A DNA stretch of 64,000 nucleotides from contig OZ014412.1 of NCBI GenBank assembly GCA_963965975.1, positions 5,086,501-5,150,500 of the forward strand, written 5' to 3'. The notes beneath the pieces are model-generated. The model searched no databases and had not been told where the DNA came from. It was given only the letters and a program-made list of their open reading frames with translations. How positions within the stretch are numbered: position 1 is the first letter of the stretch; every line of letters begins with the position of its first letter. A program made the translations under genes and the position numbers. Origin of the DNA: Xestospongia bergquistia (taxonomy: Eukaryota > Porifera > Demospongiae > Haplosclerida > Petrosiidae). Of the stretch, positions 24,217 through 36,825 are shown piece by piece.

Positions 24217-25374
24217 TATATTAGTAACATGTTGTTAATTTTTATGTTTAGTTTTATATAGAGTTGTTATAGTTAATGTATCAAAACATAATGTAGTTTA
24301 TTAGTAGTAAATATTGTTAGTTTTATTTAAAAACTAAACATTTTAGTGTTCATCTAATCACATAGTTACATGATATCAAATGTAATCCTCTCAGCTCAAT
24401 GATTCACTCCCTCTACTTTTGCTCTGGTCAACAAGACAGCTACCACTATCACTGTCAGATCGACACCTTTTCCATCTGATGCTGATGGATATGTAGTCAA
24501 TGCCACCAGTGACACACACACTGTGACACAACAGGCAAAGGAAGGTAGTCAAAATGAGATGACACTGAAAGGTTGTCTTTATACATGTACTACTAGGTAT
24601 TACAATCAGTTTATTGAAGTCATAATGTGTATGGTAAATATAACAACAATATATAGATGACATTAACTTGTTATTATATTTAGATATATGTGGTTACCTC
24701 ATGTCAGTGGTTCATGTACTAGATATATCACTTGTTGGTACTTTAATTGTATATTAAGAAAATGTCATTCATTTATATATAGTGGATATGAGGGTAACAG
24801 TAATAAATAATTAACAAATAAAGTGAAAACATTTGTAACATTACATGGATAGAATATAACAGATTTCCTTATGTCATCTCAAATGGCATAGATCTAAGAG
24901 ACAATTTAATATTGCTGTTAAAATCACTTGGTTTCATTTCTTGAAAGTGGATAGTTCATTTCAGATTGTGTTGAATCTGTGAAAACAGTGGTAAATCTTC
25001 TTTTACTTACAGAATTGTTGTGGACAAAAAGAAGAAGAAACAAGAACATTTAAGTATTTTAACCAACATCTACAATGATGCTTAGAAACTTGCTTTAGCC
25101 TAACTAGTCACAACATACGTGTTATTTTAGGGAGGAAGACTGAAAATTATTGAGATGTTCATATGTCTTTTGATCTTTAGGTGAGATATTCTGTGTTTGT
25201 CAATGTTTTAAATGGAGAGTCTGTAGTGTTTTTCACATGTCTGGCACAATGTATGTAGTACTATTATGTAAGTATGTGTTTTATGAAATGTGTGAATTGA
25301 AAATGTTTATATTTGTTGATGTAAGTATATATCATCAATGTGATGTTTATACTGTGTAGTTGTAAGAGTATAGA
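24217..25374. repeat. Inter-receptor repeat module upstream of copy E
   Basis: No gene. Includes the receptor 3' flank, a decayed first-FN3 relic (about 24396-24575) and the recurrent non-coding module, closest to the one before copy D. The relic is always the same exon, which suggests the ancestral duplication breakpoint lay inside or next to it. Confidence 0.7.
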
Positions 25375-25425
25375 CTAAGTATATTGGTCAGAGAGAAGTG
25401 TTCTGTTAAGTTACATTGTAAGACA
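25375..25425 (+). promoter_or_regulatory. Conserved block before the start codon (copy E)
   Basis: The block TATATTGGTCAGAGAGAAGT with TTACATTGTAAGACA ends at the ATG of copy E. It is almost identical to the block before B1 and D. Confidence 0.5.
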
Positions 25426-28400
25426 ATGTCATTACTATTACTGACTACTATCTTCTTGTTATTTGTCAGTGAAGTTATTAGTAACTGTCCACCAGACTCA
25501 GGTAAGTGACTTAATGAGAATTACATCATTTATTAACAATGTTCTAGGTATCTACCTGATGTTTAATGAAGATTGTTATCCTAATGGCTCCTATATCAAT
25601 CATCTTTACATCACACCAAACACACCAGACACATCATATTATATATCACATCTTCAATGTGTGTTACCTAATTCTACTTTGTCTGGAGGAGAATGGGTCT
25701 ATCCCAATGGACAACCTGTAAACTGTAACAATAGTACTAGAAAGAATCCTCTCTGTTGTATTAAATCTAATATTCCATCTAACATCACTGTATATAGACC
25801 TAATGGAGACAATTTTTATGAATCTGATTTTGGTGGTAATGAGTTTAAATGTTGTCTACCTAGTAATTGTTCTGATCCTACTACCAATATCATCACTGTT
25901 CATATATTCAGTAAGTTATATCTCATTGTACTAGTACACACTGTCATTTGTTACTGATCTATTATAGGACATGTAGAGATCATAGACTTCAGCGTTATTG
26001 AACTTCCTTCTAATATGACAGTTGTTCCACAACAATACACACTCCATTGTGTATATAGTGGATTTTATTATGAATTGAGGTGGTATAATAACAATACTGA
26101 ATTAAACTGTACATCACCACAAAATGGATACAGTTGTAACATTAACCCAACACCAATTCAAAATTTAGGCAACCCAATAACAATAAGATCTTTATTTACA
26201 TTTACTGTTACTTGGTATGCAGAGGAGATCAATAGTGGAATATTTAGTCAGTCAAACAATAATGGTGATCATTTACATAGATGTTATGTAAAAGTTGATG
26301 AGATTATAAGAAATCGTTATCTTACAGTAACTGGTAAGTACTTTTACTACAATAGTTACATGATGTGAAATGTAATCCTCTTAGCTCCAGGATTCATTCC
26401 CTCTCCTCCTACTCTGATCAACAAGACAGCTACCACTATCACTGTCAGTTGGAGACCTGTTCCATCTGATGCTGATGGATATGTAGTCAATGCCACTAGT
26501 GACACACACACTTTGACACAACAGGTAAAGGGAGGTAGTCAGAATGTGATGACTATGAAGGGACTAATACCAGTAACAACCTATAACATCACAGTCAGAG
26601 CCTATCAAGATATACTGGGACCTGCTAGTAATGTAATCAGTGTACAAACTAATATAAATCTAACTACAGGTATATATTTTAATCTATTATTTGATATTTA
26701 AATGATTTATAACAATAGGTATATCATCTATTAGTTGGATTTTGTTAACTACTACACTTCAAAACACTGTTAGTTGTATGACAACTACTGTCAATGTTAT
26801 TACTGATGTTTACTGGTTAGTGAATGGAGTGATGAAGTACAACTCAATGTATACATTAATTGATTCCGATCTCCCCATATACAACAACACACTACTGGTA
26901 TATCCTGATCCACTGGGAGTGTCAGTTAATGTTACCTGTATAGCAATGTATAAAGGAGTGAACTACAGTGACACTGTGATATTACAAGGTATATGAAATT
27001 TAGTTGTTCATCTTAACTAAGTTTACACTTTTCTAGTTCCAAATGGTTCTCCATCTAATGTGAAGTCATATATTTTAAATGAGACTAGTATTAAAGTCAA
27101 CTGGACTATGTCATCACAGACTAATGGATATGCCATTGTTATTAACTCTACTACTGGAGTAGGTACTAACAAGATATTATCTACTACAGAAGATGAAGTT
27201 ATAATCAATGGACTAACATTGAGTACATATTATGACATCAATGTGTACTCATATAAAGATCTTCCTTCAATTAATAGTACACAAACATTGTTAAGGTTTA
27301 ATGGTGAGTTTATATTTCTGTAAACATAATATGACTTTATTTGATTGTCTAGTTCCTACACCAGTAACTAGTCTCTCAGTGAGTGATATCTCAATCACTA
27401 CTATTACAGTAAACTGGACTAGTCCCAGTAGTAAAGATGGTAACTATATAACATACTACAACATTTCCTATAGTTCATCTTGTCCTGAGTTATCATCAGT
27501 TAATGTGACATTGGTCTCTGTTACTACTTATCAGTTCACTACAACATTTAGTTATACATTAAAAGAATTGTTCAGTGGTATGAACTATATCATCACAGTG
27601 AGAGGTGGTAATGTACTAGGAGAGTCTAGTACAGTGATGGTATTAGGTAAAACAATACTAACAGGTAAATAATACCTTTAATGTTTTAATACAACTTTAG
27701 AACCTATAGGATCATCAAAGTTGATCATGGTTTCATCTGTTAGTTTGACATCAAACAATATCACATGGGAAGAGATTGATTGTCATCTACGTAATGGTAG
27801 AATCATTGAGTATATTGTGATCGTTAGTAACAATAGTATCACATACAACCTCACCACTACTGAGAGATATATCATTGTGAATGATCTAGTATTAGGTAAT
27901 GTATATAACATTAGTGTAGCTAGTGTGAACTCTATTGGAAGAGGTCCCTTCAGTGATCCTGTTGAAGTACAGATTGGAACTAGTAAGTATATCATCAATA
28001 TTAATGAACAAAAGTTAATTAATAATAATTACTTATACTTTCTACTTAGTTCCTGGTCCAGTTGGTACACTAATCAGTTTGATGTCTATTACATGGGCTG
28101 TTATCTCATGGAGTGTACCTAGTTATATTCCTGTAGACTATCCTATTATCACATATGAGATAGGGTACACTACTCATCAGTCTAATGGTAGTTGTTCTCC
28201 TAGTGATGAGTTTAATCCAATGATAAAAACTAATACAAGTAGTAGAAATGTGACTATAAGTGATCTGATAGGTAACACCTGTTATCTGTTTGGTGTACGT
28301 GGTAACACTGTTAATGGTTATGGAGTATGGAGAGTAATTGGTAATATAACAGAACAAGAATGTACTATTTGTACTAATGAAGGTAATTATAGACAATCTA

Positions 28401-28822
28401 GAAATTATTATTATTAACTTGAATTATTTTCAGTGACTTCATGTAACACTAGTACTATTACTGGACTGAGTGTACTAGTTGGTATACTGTTGATTGTTGT
28501 GATAGTTAGTGTTATTGGGAATATACTGCTATTACTATACGTCAGACAGTATGTGAAATATATAATGCTTTTAGTTACGAACATATTCACTTCTGTAGAC
28601 TCAAATCATTGGGAACTAATACAATTAAAGGAACAGACAATGGGTAAGTTATCATATTTCTGTTACCTTTTGTTACTTCATATAATGCCTATCTATAGAC
28701 CTGATGAAGATATTGAAATGAAAGTCTGTGAGCCCTACAGTCTACATCAGTCTAAACCAACTGATGATATTTATGATGAGTGTCAACCACCAGTAGATAC
28801 CAGTGTATATGAGTGTATGTAA
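25426..28822 (+). CDS. Ig/FN3 single-pass receptor, copy E (intact)
   Basis: Exons: 25426-25501, 25548-25910, 25968-26333, 26385-26669, 26719-26988, 27037-27303, 27353-27664, 27701-27982, 28050-28382, 28434-28548, 28599-28643 and 28699-28822. They sum to 2838 bases (945 codons) without a stop. Same layout as D: signal peptide (MSLLLLTTIFLLFVSEV), Ig-like 1, Ig-like 2, FN3, Ig-like 3, four FN3, membrane helix, tail with EPYSLH, DIYDEC and SVYECM. Ig-like 1 belongs to the B1 subtype, while the rest resembles C and D, which points to mosaic copies. Intron 7 is only 36 bases, one of the shortest here. Expected in the plasma membrane; role in recognition or adhesion is inferred from domain content only. 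Confidence 0.88.
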
Positions 28823-29221
28823 TATATCAGTAACATGTTGTTAATTATTATATTTTTAGTTTTATATAGAGTTGTTATAGTTAATGTATCAAATGTAATG
28901 TAGTTTATTAGTAGTAAATTCTGTTAGTTTTAGTAAAAAACTAAACATTGGTGTTCATCTAACCACTTAATAATTATTATTATGTTAATTGTTATGTTTA
29001 GTTTTATATAGAGTTGTTATAGTTAATGTATCTAAATGTAATGTAGTTTATTAAATGTGTTAGTTTTATTAAAAAAACTAAACATTTAGAGTTCATCTAA
29101 TCACATAGTTACATGATATCAAATGTAATCCTCTTAGCTCCAGGATTTACTCCCTCTCCTCCTACTCTGGTCAACAAGACAGCTACCACTATCACTGTCA
29201 GTTGGACACCTGTTCCATCTG
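28823..29221. repeat. Duplicated receptor 3' flank and terminal FN3 relic
   Basis: No gene. The 3' flank of copy E (about 28840-28965) is repeated at about 28985-29105. It is followed by an intron-end-like sequence and the first 80 or so bases of the first FN3 exon (29141-29221), which stop after TTCCATCTGA. This is the right edge of the receptor array. Confidence 0.7.
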
Positions 29222-29807
29222 AATACCTTATTACTGGCAAATGTGAGCACTGTAATTATTCATGACAAATCAACTCTCATCCACAACCCACCAATCTACA
29301 ACGACAAATTCATATTTGTTTTGTGCTTGAAAAATTGTCTTTACCTCACCTCAGTAGGATCCTTAATAAACAATCTTTAATTTACAATCATTTTAGTAAT
29401 AGTACAGTTAGTTAACTTATAAGACTCAATTGTTAAAATTACAAAGTTACCACTACTAGTACAAACACTATTTACTATACCACAAGATACTTAACTAAGC
29501 ACTTCATCTTATACATTGTTAACTAATCCCCATACTGATAATCTAGGAGTGTTAAGTCATCATGCTAACCAAATAAATTATTCATTATTCTCCAAACTGA
29601 CTGGAGATATCATATTCTTAACGCCATTATCAATATAGAGTAATAGAAGAGTTTGAATCTGTCTATAAACTGTGATGCTCTTCACTAAAGTACTGACGTC
29701 CAGCCTAATTATTATTCATAGCTTTCAATAATTATTTTAGCCACACCTACTTCTGAACATAGGGAAGAGCATTATTTAGAGAACTCTGGGTGGACTTCTG
29801 GCTCACA
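29222..29807. other. Intergenic, no feature seen
   Basis: About 590 bases between the receptor array and COG8. No open frame of note, no repeat shared with the array. The last 100 bases presumably hold the COG8 promoter and 5' UTR; I see no clear TATA box at a convincing distance. Confidence 0.5.
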
Positions 29808-32800
29808 ATGGCTGAAGATATAGCTTTATTTTCATCATTATTTCAAGGAGCTTTTCCAGGTAATAAACTAGATTGTACTGTTATGGTAATATTAATGATC
29901 CTACATGAATAATCACATGACTGTCATATAGAAGAATGGAAGAGAGATCCTGAATTTACCAAATACCTATCAGAGCTGACCTCATTCTCAATAAGTCGAT
30001 TAAGTGAGTTAAAACAATGCACCTGTTTCATTCTCTAATCTCTCATGTCCATTTTGATGTTAGCACGGGAACCAGTCTTGATCAAGGAGGAACAGGAATG
30101 TGTCTTAAACTCAACTCAGAAACTAGCATTTAACAATTACAAGACATTTATACAGACAGCTGAATGTTCAAGAGAAGTATTTAGAGATGTAAGTAAAGAA
30201 TCATTTTTCTCTGTTGACTATATTTTTCTTTAGTTCATAGCAGTTGAGAGTCATGTTGGTCAGTTAGTTGAAAAGATACCAGATTTTATATCATTTTGTA
30301 AGCAGTTTGGTAAAGATGCTCAGGACATTAGTACTAAGTAAGTCACAAGAACTTTATGTGACTTATATACTACCACAGCATTATGTCACATGACTATAGT
30401 ATACAATATTTTAATTATAGAAATGCTTAAATTCAATTTGTCTCCTTTTAGACGTAAATTGAACTCATTAGCGTTATCTCATCACACCCAGTTACTGGAG
30501 GTTCTGGAAATACCTCAGTTGATGGAGACCTGTGTTCGTAATGGGTACTATGAAGAGGCATTGGAACTGAGTTCTCATGTTCGTAGAATGGAGAAAAAAC
30601 AAACAAACATTCTTATCATAAAGGTATAATGTGATGTCATGATTATATGTCCATTTATTTGTTTTATATGTCCATTTACTAGTTCTATATATCTATTTAC
30701 TATTTCTATGTGTCCATTTACTAGCTCTATGTGTCCATTTACTAGTTCTATATATTCATTTACTATTTCTGTTTGTCCATTTACTATTTCTATGTGTCCA
30801 TTTACTAGTTCTATATATCTATTTATGATTCTATGTGTCCATTTACTATATCCTTTTACTGATTCTATTTATTTATTGATTCAATTTACTTTATTCATAT
30901 AGTTTGTTTACTCTATTACCTTATATGGTAATATATATCCATTTATTGACTCTATACATCCATCTATTTGTTCCATTCATTCATCCATAAATTTGCTTAC
31001 ATCCATTTTTCTCATATACATCCATTTCCCATCCCAATATATCCATCTACCTGCTTTATTCATCCATTAAGCTGCTTTTACTTCCATTTACCTGCTTTAT
31101 GTTTCCATTGTTAGAATATTGCAGAAGACACTGAACGATGTTGTAATCTAATGTTAAACCAGCTGGTACAACAACTCCAAGGAAACTTACAACTTCCAGC
31201 ATGTCTAAGATTTGTTGGTCTTTTAAGACGAATGGGAATTTTCTCTGAAACGCAACTTAGATTGAAATTCTTACAAGTAAGTATGCTGCATAAGTCTGTA
31301 TGGTTGCTATGGTAACTATGTCTACTACAGGCTAGAGATCATTGGTTGCAATCAGTTTTGTCAACCATACCAAAAGATGATTGTAAGTCATGTGACCTTC
31401 ATGTGATAACCACATGATCACATTTCTTTTATAGCTTACATGCATATTAGTAAAACAATTGAGGCTTGTCGAGTTCACTTGTTTGATATTGTCACACAAT
31501 ATAAAGCTATTTTCCCTGACGATGACTCCATCTTAGTTGGTATCCATGGCAACACTGGAAAACAAGCAGATGGAGCTCTATTTTGTGGGTGGTTGAATAG
31601 CAAAGTATGTGAAAATGAAGTTGTGTATCCATTTTGTTCCCTGTGTATCTATTTTGTCGACCTTCTATTTCATTACCATATTATCTGTCCATTTATCAAT
31701 ATAGTGTCAGTATGTGTGTGTCCATTACATCAACTAATTATCTGTCCATTAATCTAGATATGGCAGTTCCTTCATCTATTAGAGTCAGATTTACGTCGTG
31801 GTGTAGGAGGCCGTACCGACTCATTACTCAATCAATGTATGTACTTTGGACTCTCGTTTAGTCGAGTGGGCGCTGACTTTAGAGCTCTCATTATGCCAGT
31901 ATTTATCAGAGTTACCCTCCAGTCCTTCCAGCTGTCAGTTAGAAATGCAAAACATCAGTATGTTATTATGTACATGTATATATGGGTGTGTCCCTTTAAT
32001 GTGGTATATAAGATGGGTGTGTCTTTAGGTGTGTTCCATAATCATTATTACAGATAAGCATGTCCCTTGTAGCTAAATGTGGGCGTGTCTCTTTCAATTT
32101 CTGTTTTTGCTATATTTATGTTTCACTCTATTTCTTATCTCTCTCTGTAGTTTTCATGACGCTATGAAACACTTCACCCTCACACAACCCATCTCCTCCC
32201 TCTCCTCCACTCTCCCTACTTCCACTTCATTCCTCTCCCCTCCTCACTCTCTTTTACCCTTCCAGCCTCTAGTCATCCTAACTAATACACTTATAACATC
32301 TTTTAATGAGCTCCGATCTTGTACACCTGTTGCTCTAGGACCAGAAGTTAGTAGAGAAATAGAGAGACTAATGCAAAGCACAGTTCATGATGTCATAGAA
32401 TATCACAGGTACGAAAACACAGTGTATATTACAAATATTGAACTATAAGTATTACTGTTTATATTTTGGCTTTATTTCTACCCTGTTAATGGTTAAGTAC
32501 CAGATTGTCCTATTCTATAGTTGAGCCTCTCTTTCATGAACACTATTATGTCTAACTTAATTATTCTAATTGAAGGGATGTCCTTTTGAAATTGAAATAT
32601 TTTATTCCCATTCTACTATAGGATTGAGAATGGGACCTTTACTAAGAATGAGACTGAGGCCTTCAAGTATCTCTGTAGAGTAATCATTGTAGATTTCCTT
32701 CCATTTATTGAGCGATGTCTAAACACCATGTTTCCTGAAGAGACAATACAAAAGATAGCATCAAGAACTCTCTTAGTTACCAAATCATTACCTTGTCAAG

Positions 32801-33348
32801 AGAAGGGGAAACCCTCATCATCACGACAGAGAGTGGTGATTAAAGTAGGCATTAATGCTAAGTCATTAGCAGAACCTCTTCGTGAGTTAGTTCCTGAGGT
32901 TTTTGACGAAATTGAAAAGGAAGAAATGATTAAATCAATGACGCAGCTACAGAACTCACTCTTAGAACCAACCACACCTACGATGACATCATCACTTCCT
33001 ACAACACAAGAAACAATAGCATTGACCACACCTACTATGACATCATCATTACCAGGAACGATCCAAGATGTAGAAATTACTGAGAGATCAGAAGAACAAA
33101 CTTTAACAACCAAGATAGGAGATATAGTTAATGATACTCATAGTAGAACTCCGATAACACAAGTTAACAAACCATCTCATGTTAGTTCTAGTCTACCAGC
33201 TGTTCTATCAAGTAACGCTGGTTCACATCCTCTTCCTATTACCTCATCGTTATCTGGTTGGGAAGAGTTTGGTGCAGGTCATAATGTATTCTCATCAGAG
33301 TTAGGTACTAATTCATTAATAGGTGATAATGATAATACCACTAGCTAA
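29808..33348 (+). CDS. COG8: Conserved oligomeric Golgi complex subunit 8
   Basis: Exons: 29808-29859, 29932-30003, 30064-30188, 30234-30337, 30452-30623, 31115-31276, 31331-31382, 31435-31604, 31758-31957, 32151-32408 and 32622-33348, summing to 2094 bases (697 codons) without a stop. The protein carries the COG8/Dor1 signature from the N terminus: FSISRL then [36 protein letters not shown] with [30 protein letters not shown], and [22 protein letters not shown]8 is part of lobe B of the COG tether, which acts in retrograde transport within the Golgi. The length exceeds that of vertebrate COG8 (about 610) because of a Ser/Thr/Pro-rich C terminus after about residue 520, containing a repeated T-P-T-M-T-S-S-L-P segment. 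Housekeeping gene; it separates the two expanded families. Confidence 0.93.
30640..31110. repeat. Imperfect minisatellite in COG8 intron 5
   Basis: Degenerate units built on TCCATTTACTAGTTCTATAT, about 20-22 bases long, fill most of this 491-base intron, well above the usual intron size here. The repeat creates a spurious open frame in one reading (30639-30902), which is not a gene. Related TCCATTTA words also occur in intron 8 (31625-31755). Confidence 0.75.
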
Positions 33349-33687
33349 TATTAATATTTATAATTATTATGAAATTTGTTTTTTTCATTTTCTGACTATT
33401 ATAAATATTATAATAAACAAATATTAACTAGCAATTAATTTTACTACAGGATATAGATAATGCTCCATTAATAAAATTTACTGCTAGTACCGTGTGTAGC
33501 AAAACGTTAACTTATAATAACTAAATTGTTTTTATAGTGGCATTCTCCTCCTTTAAATCAACTCTGATTGTGGAGACAAAGCTTTTGCTATATATATTCT
33601 ACTTCTAGCTAAATAATACAGCAATCAAGTCCAGGTATGTGAATTTCTTTTATCATTTTATTATGTACTTTTTATTGTCAGTACAGA
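33349..33687 (+). promoter_or_regulatory. COG8-F intergenic region with 5' UTR intron of gene F
   Basis: Short AT-rich spacer. A likely 5' UTR exon ends at about 33634 (CAAGTCCAG before GTATGTGAAT), and an intron runs to TTGTCAG at about 33681, just before the ATG. The same arrangement and similar sequence (CAGCAATCAAGT) recurs before gene J at about 53985-54058, which supports a conserved promoter and leader. Confidence 0.5.
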
Positions 33688-36402
33688 ATGGTGGATCATG
33701 ATGTCAATGATCTTCCAAGTGTAGCAGCTATATTTGAGTCACTCATTCATGAAGAGAGCAAAAATCCGTCAGCTTCTTCAAGTCAAATGATATCTGGTAT
33801 TGAAAGAGTGGGAGAATTATTTGATGTCAAGCCTTTTCAGGCAATGAAAGATGTAACTATTACTGAGTCTACTACACCATATGCAGGTACTACTTTAGAA
33901 AAATGCAAATAATCTCACACTGTATATGTTTTATACTATTTAGGGTATCCTCTTGACTCCATTTCCCTAAAAGATGTGATATGCAATCCATCAAATAAAA
34001 CCAAAATTCGTCCACTTCTATTGTCATTTGGTGGCATTCCAGACAGTGGCAAAACGAGAGCAGTCTCTCATCTTTTGAACAACTACATTGACCAAAGTCC
34101 TTTTGAACCAATGACAAAGATAAATGAGAGATTAGAAGCGGAAGGAATCACTTATTATGAGCTAGTAGCCGCTGGATTCCACCCTTTGAGAAATCTAACT
34201 ATCACCGAAGTTACAAAGGAGTCAAGTTGTGCTTTTGGCATATTGTCTGCTTTCAGAGAAGAACTTTTGACAAATGGTGTAGTACCACTCTTCAACTTTT
34301 ATCCTGAAGGACCTCTCCCTATTTTTGGAGATCCAGGTTTAGATGATCATCTTTATCATACCTTCAAATATCTATGCCAGCATGACCACACTCCTAAAGG
34401 CTCTGTGGTTACTTCTAAGGAGCAACAATATGCTACACGTTTAAAGAAGTTGCTTCCAGAAGGTATTGCACTTATTAACATTTGGGATATTGCTATTAAT
34501 AAAACTGTTCGTCATTTTTTGACTTCATTACGTGGTTTTCTTTACAACAGCTATACTTGGCTTTTTCTGGATATTGAGCAAGATCTAGAAAATCTCGACA
34601 AACCACCAGAAATTCCTGAAGAACCTGATCAAACTGCTTTTAATAGAGATTGGTCTGTTCTGATGAAGTGGCGCCCACGCCTTCATTATTTGCTTCGTTT
34701 GAGTAGAATGGGAGTAAGCATCAAAGATCCCAGGAAGAGAGTGTGTACTATATTTGCTAAGCACAAAGGAGTTTACGACAAACAGTTAAAGCAAAAGGTT
34801 ATAGAGCTTGAGGGTAAAGCTCAACAAGCTGCTAAACAAATCGGTGTGGCTGCTCTTATAGAGCCAAAAGTTGTATCAATCAATTTCAATGATTCTAATA
34901 ATTCTCGTATTCACGATGATCATTCACATCATCTATACCAGAAGTTCCAACAAGTCATTTATGAAACCCCATACAAAGATGTTCCTCTCTCTTGGGTTTT
35001 TCTTTGCAGTTTGTTTTACAGATCACAAGAGAAATTTATATTGAAATCAGAGCTAAGAGAGAAGGCTATCAAATGTGGTATGAATGATGACTCGCTTACA
35101 AAGTTTTGTGAATTCTACGCTTCCTTTGGCAGTATATTTGATCTTAGTCTCATTAATCCAAAATATCCCTATGTCATTGTAAAACCAATGTGTTTTCTAA
35201 AGTCTTTGGATAAATTTATGTGCCCTGATGATAGCACCTGTAAAAAGTATCCAACATTAGTCAATGGCATTATTTCAGAGAAAGCTTGCAAAGAAGCTTT
35301 TGGAAAGAATTGGTCAGCATACATGGAAGCTTTAGTATCTGTCAATTTGGCTACAAAAGTGGCTGGTTCCCAAATAGAAGCACCCAACCTCGACAGTGAT
35401 ACATATTACTATATCCCTTTAAGCCGTAATGAAAGCCATGTAACAGAAGCTGATCCTACAGCAGTTCATCTCATTACCAGTATTAATACACCTCATGTCT
35501 TCAAACAAGCCACATTTGCTAAGTACCTCTTACAATTATTGCAAGAACCAAAGCTCGTACCATGTAGTAATATTAACCAGACAATTATCAAAGAGTGTTC
35601 TACTGGTACTACCATTAGTCTTGTCTCTCACAGTCCTGCTACTAAAATAGCTGTCGATCAAGCCAATTCTGAAGTATGCTCTCTCATTGTTAAAGTATAT
35701 AGCAACATTGCTAAGACATGTATAATTGGAACTACAAAATACAAATTTGTCATAATATGTGCCAAAAATGGAGTTCCTGATGCAAAGGATATCCCATCTT
35801 GTCAGTATCATGTTCTACCAAATGAAACACTCTGTGATAAGTGTGAAGAAGCTGGAAGAGTCAATGATCAATTACAAGCCTGGAATCAAGCATTGAAAGA
35901 GGTTAGTGACTACATTTGCTAGAGTAAATTAATAAAGATTAATTTCAGTGTCCAGTTCCTTCAAAATGTGTACCAAATAGAAGTAAGCTTATACATTTTT
36001 ATTTTGTTCTAGCATAATACTTATTCTTTTAAAAAGAGGTAAAGTTGTCTGAGCTTGCCCACATTGCTGAACAGATTGCTACATCATATGATCCAGCTGT
36101 TGTTGCTGAAGCACTTGGGTTAAAGGATTCTAGGCAATTTAAAGGAAAAGAAGAGGAATCAATGCTAGAAGTATTACTTGCTTGGAGAAGAGAAAAACAT
36201 TCACACATTGAACCCAGACAAGAGCTAGCAAGGAAACTACTGGAGTTAGATACAAAGTATAATGGAGTACTAGAACAGAAGCCTGACTTTAAAACTCTTG
36301 CACAAGAACTAGATATTCATGGTATGTTGTGTGTAGTATGTCTTAGTTTATTAATAACTTTACATTTTTTCTTTCTTATCTGTAGCACGACCGACAAATT
36401 AA
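33688..36402 (+). CDS. P-loop/COR-like NTPase with C-terminal Death domain, copy F
   Basis: Exons: 33688-33886, 33944-35901, 35949-35982, 36037-36321 and 36386-36402 (2493 bases, 830 codons, open). Residues 1-66 are a linker with RVGELFDVKPFQ. A P-loop domain follows with Walker A GIPDSGKT (about 97-104) and a hydrophobic strand ending in D (WLFLDIE, about 272-278). The block from DVPLSWVFL to the strand YVIVKP resembles the COR winged-helix region of Roc-COR proteins. CQYHVLPNETLCDKC (to about 700) has a CxxC. Exon 4 is a Death domain (ELAHIAEQIA, EALGL, MLEVLLAW, ARKLLELD). The usual GTPase specificity motifs are degenerate (WDIA instead of DxxG, FAKH instead of THxD), so nucleotide choice is uncertain. 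By analogy with other Death-fold P-loop proteins it may act as a cytosolic signalling switch; this is inference. Confidence 0.85.
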
Positions 36403-36825
36403 GTGAACCAGTAGTCACTATATCTCAGAACTTCACTATTATTACAATATTTAATAAATTGCTAAAGAATTTAATTCTGTAAACAACCTGATTTGATAGT
36501 GCATATATTGTTCCTCCAATATGTCTAAGGATATTATATGTGTGAAGACCCACCCTTAGTTGTTATATGAGGAAAATGTGTAGATACAAGAGGTGTTATG
36601 TTATCATAAGAACATTGACTAGAGGGCTGTGTACCTGTTCTACTCTATTACACAGAAGTTATTTTAGTTTCTAGACTATCGTAAGTAACAGTTTTTATGA
36701 AGTGTTATTTTATTATAGGAATCACTGACTACAGGACTGTGCACATGTTCCTAACAGTTTGTATTGTAAGTAACAGTTTGTATTGATAAAATTATATTAG
36801 TAATCCTCCATTTTGCAGCCTGAAC
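36403..36825. other. Spacer after gene F, related to the spacer after gene J
   Basis: No gene. The segment from about 36480 to 36825 (containing GAAGACC-CACCCTTAGTTG and AGAGGGCTGTG) closely resembles 56875-57020 and 57285-57470. The spacer was therefore duplicated together with the genes. Confidence 0.55.

Noticed and set aside
30639-30902. 87-codon ORF rich in C-P-F-T-S-S
   Set aside because: It is a read-through of a minisatellite within a COG8 intron.
32796-33113. Minus-strand ORFs opposite COG8 and the NTPase exons (also 35536-35811, 42659-42934, 59333-59677)
   Set aside because: They are shadows of strongly supported + strand exons; the matching shadows in paralogs follow from coding similarity.
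33976-35922. Calling the P-loop family NACHT/NLR proteins
   Set aside because: No LRRs and no NACHT motif set beyond Walker A are visible; the downstream segment resembles COR and the family ends in a Death domain.
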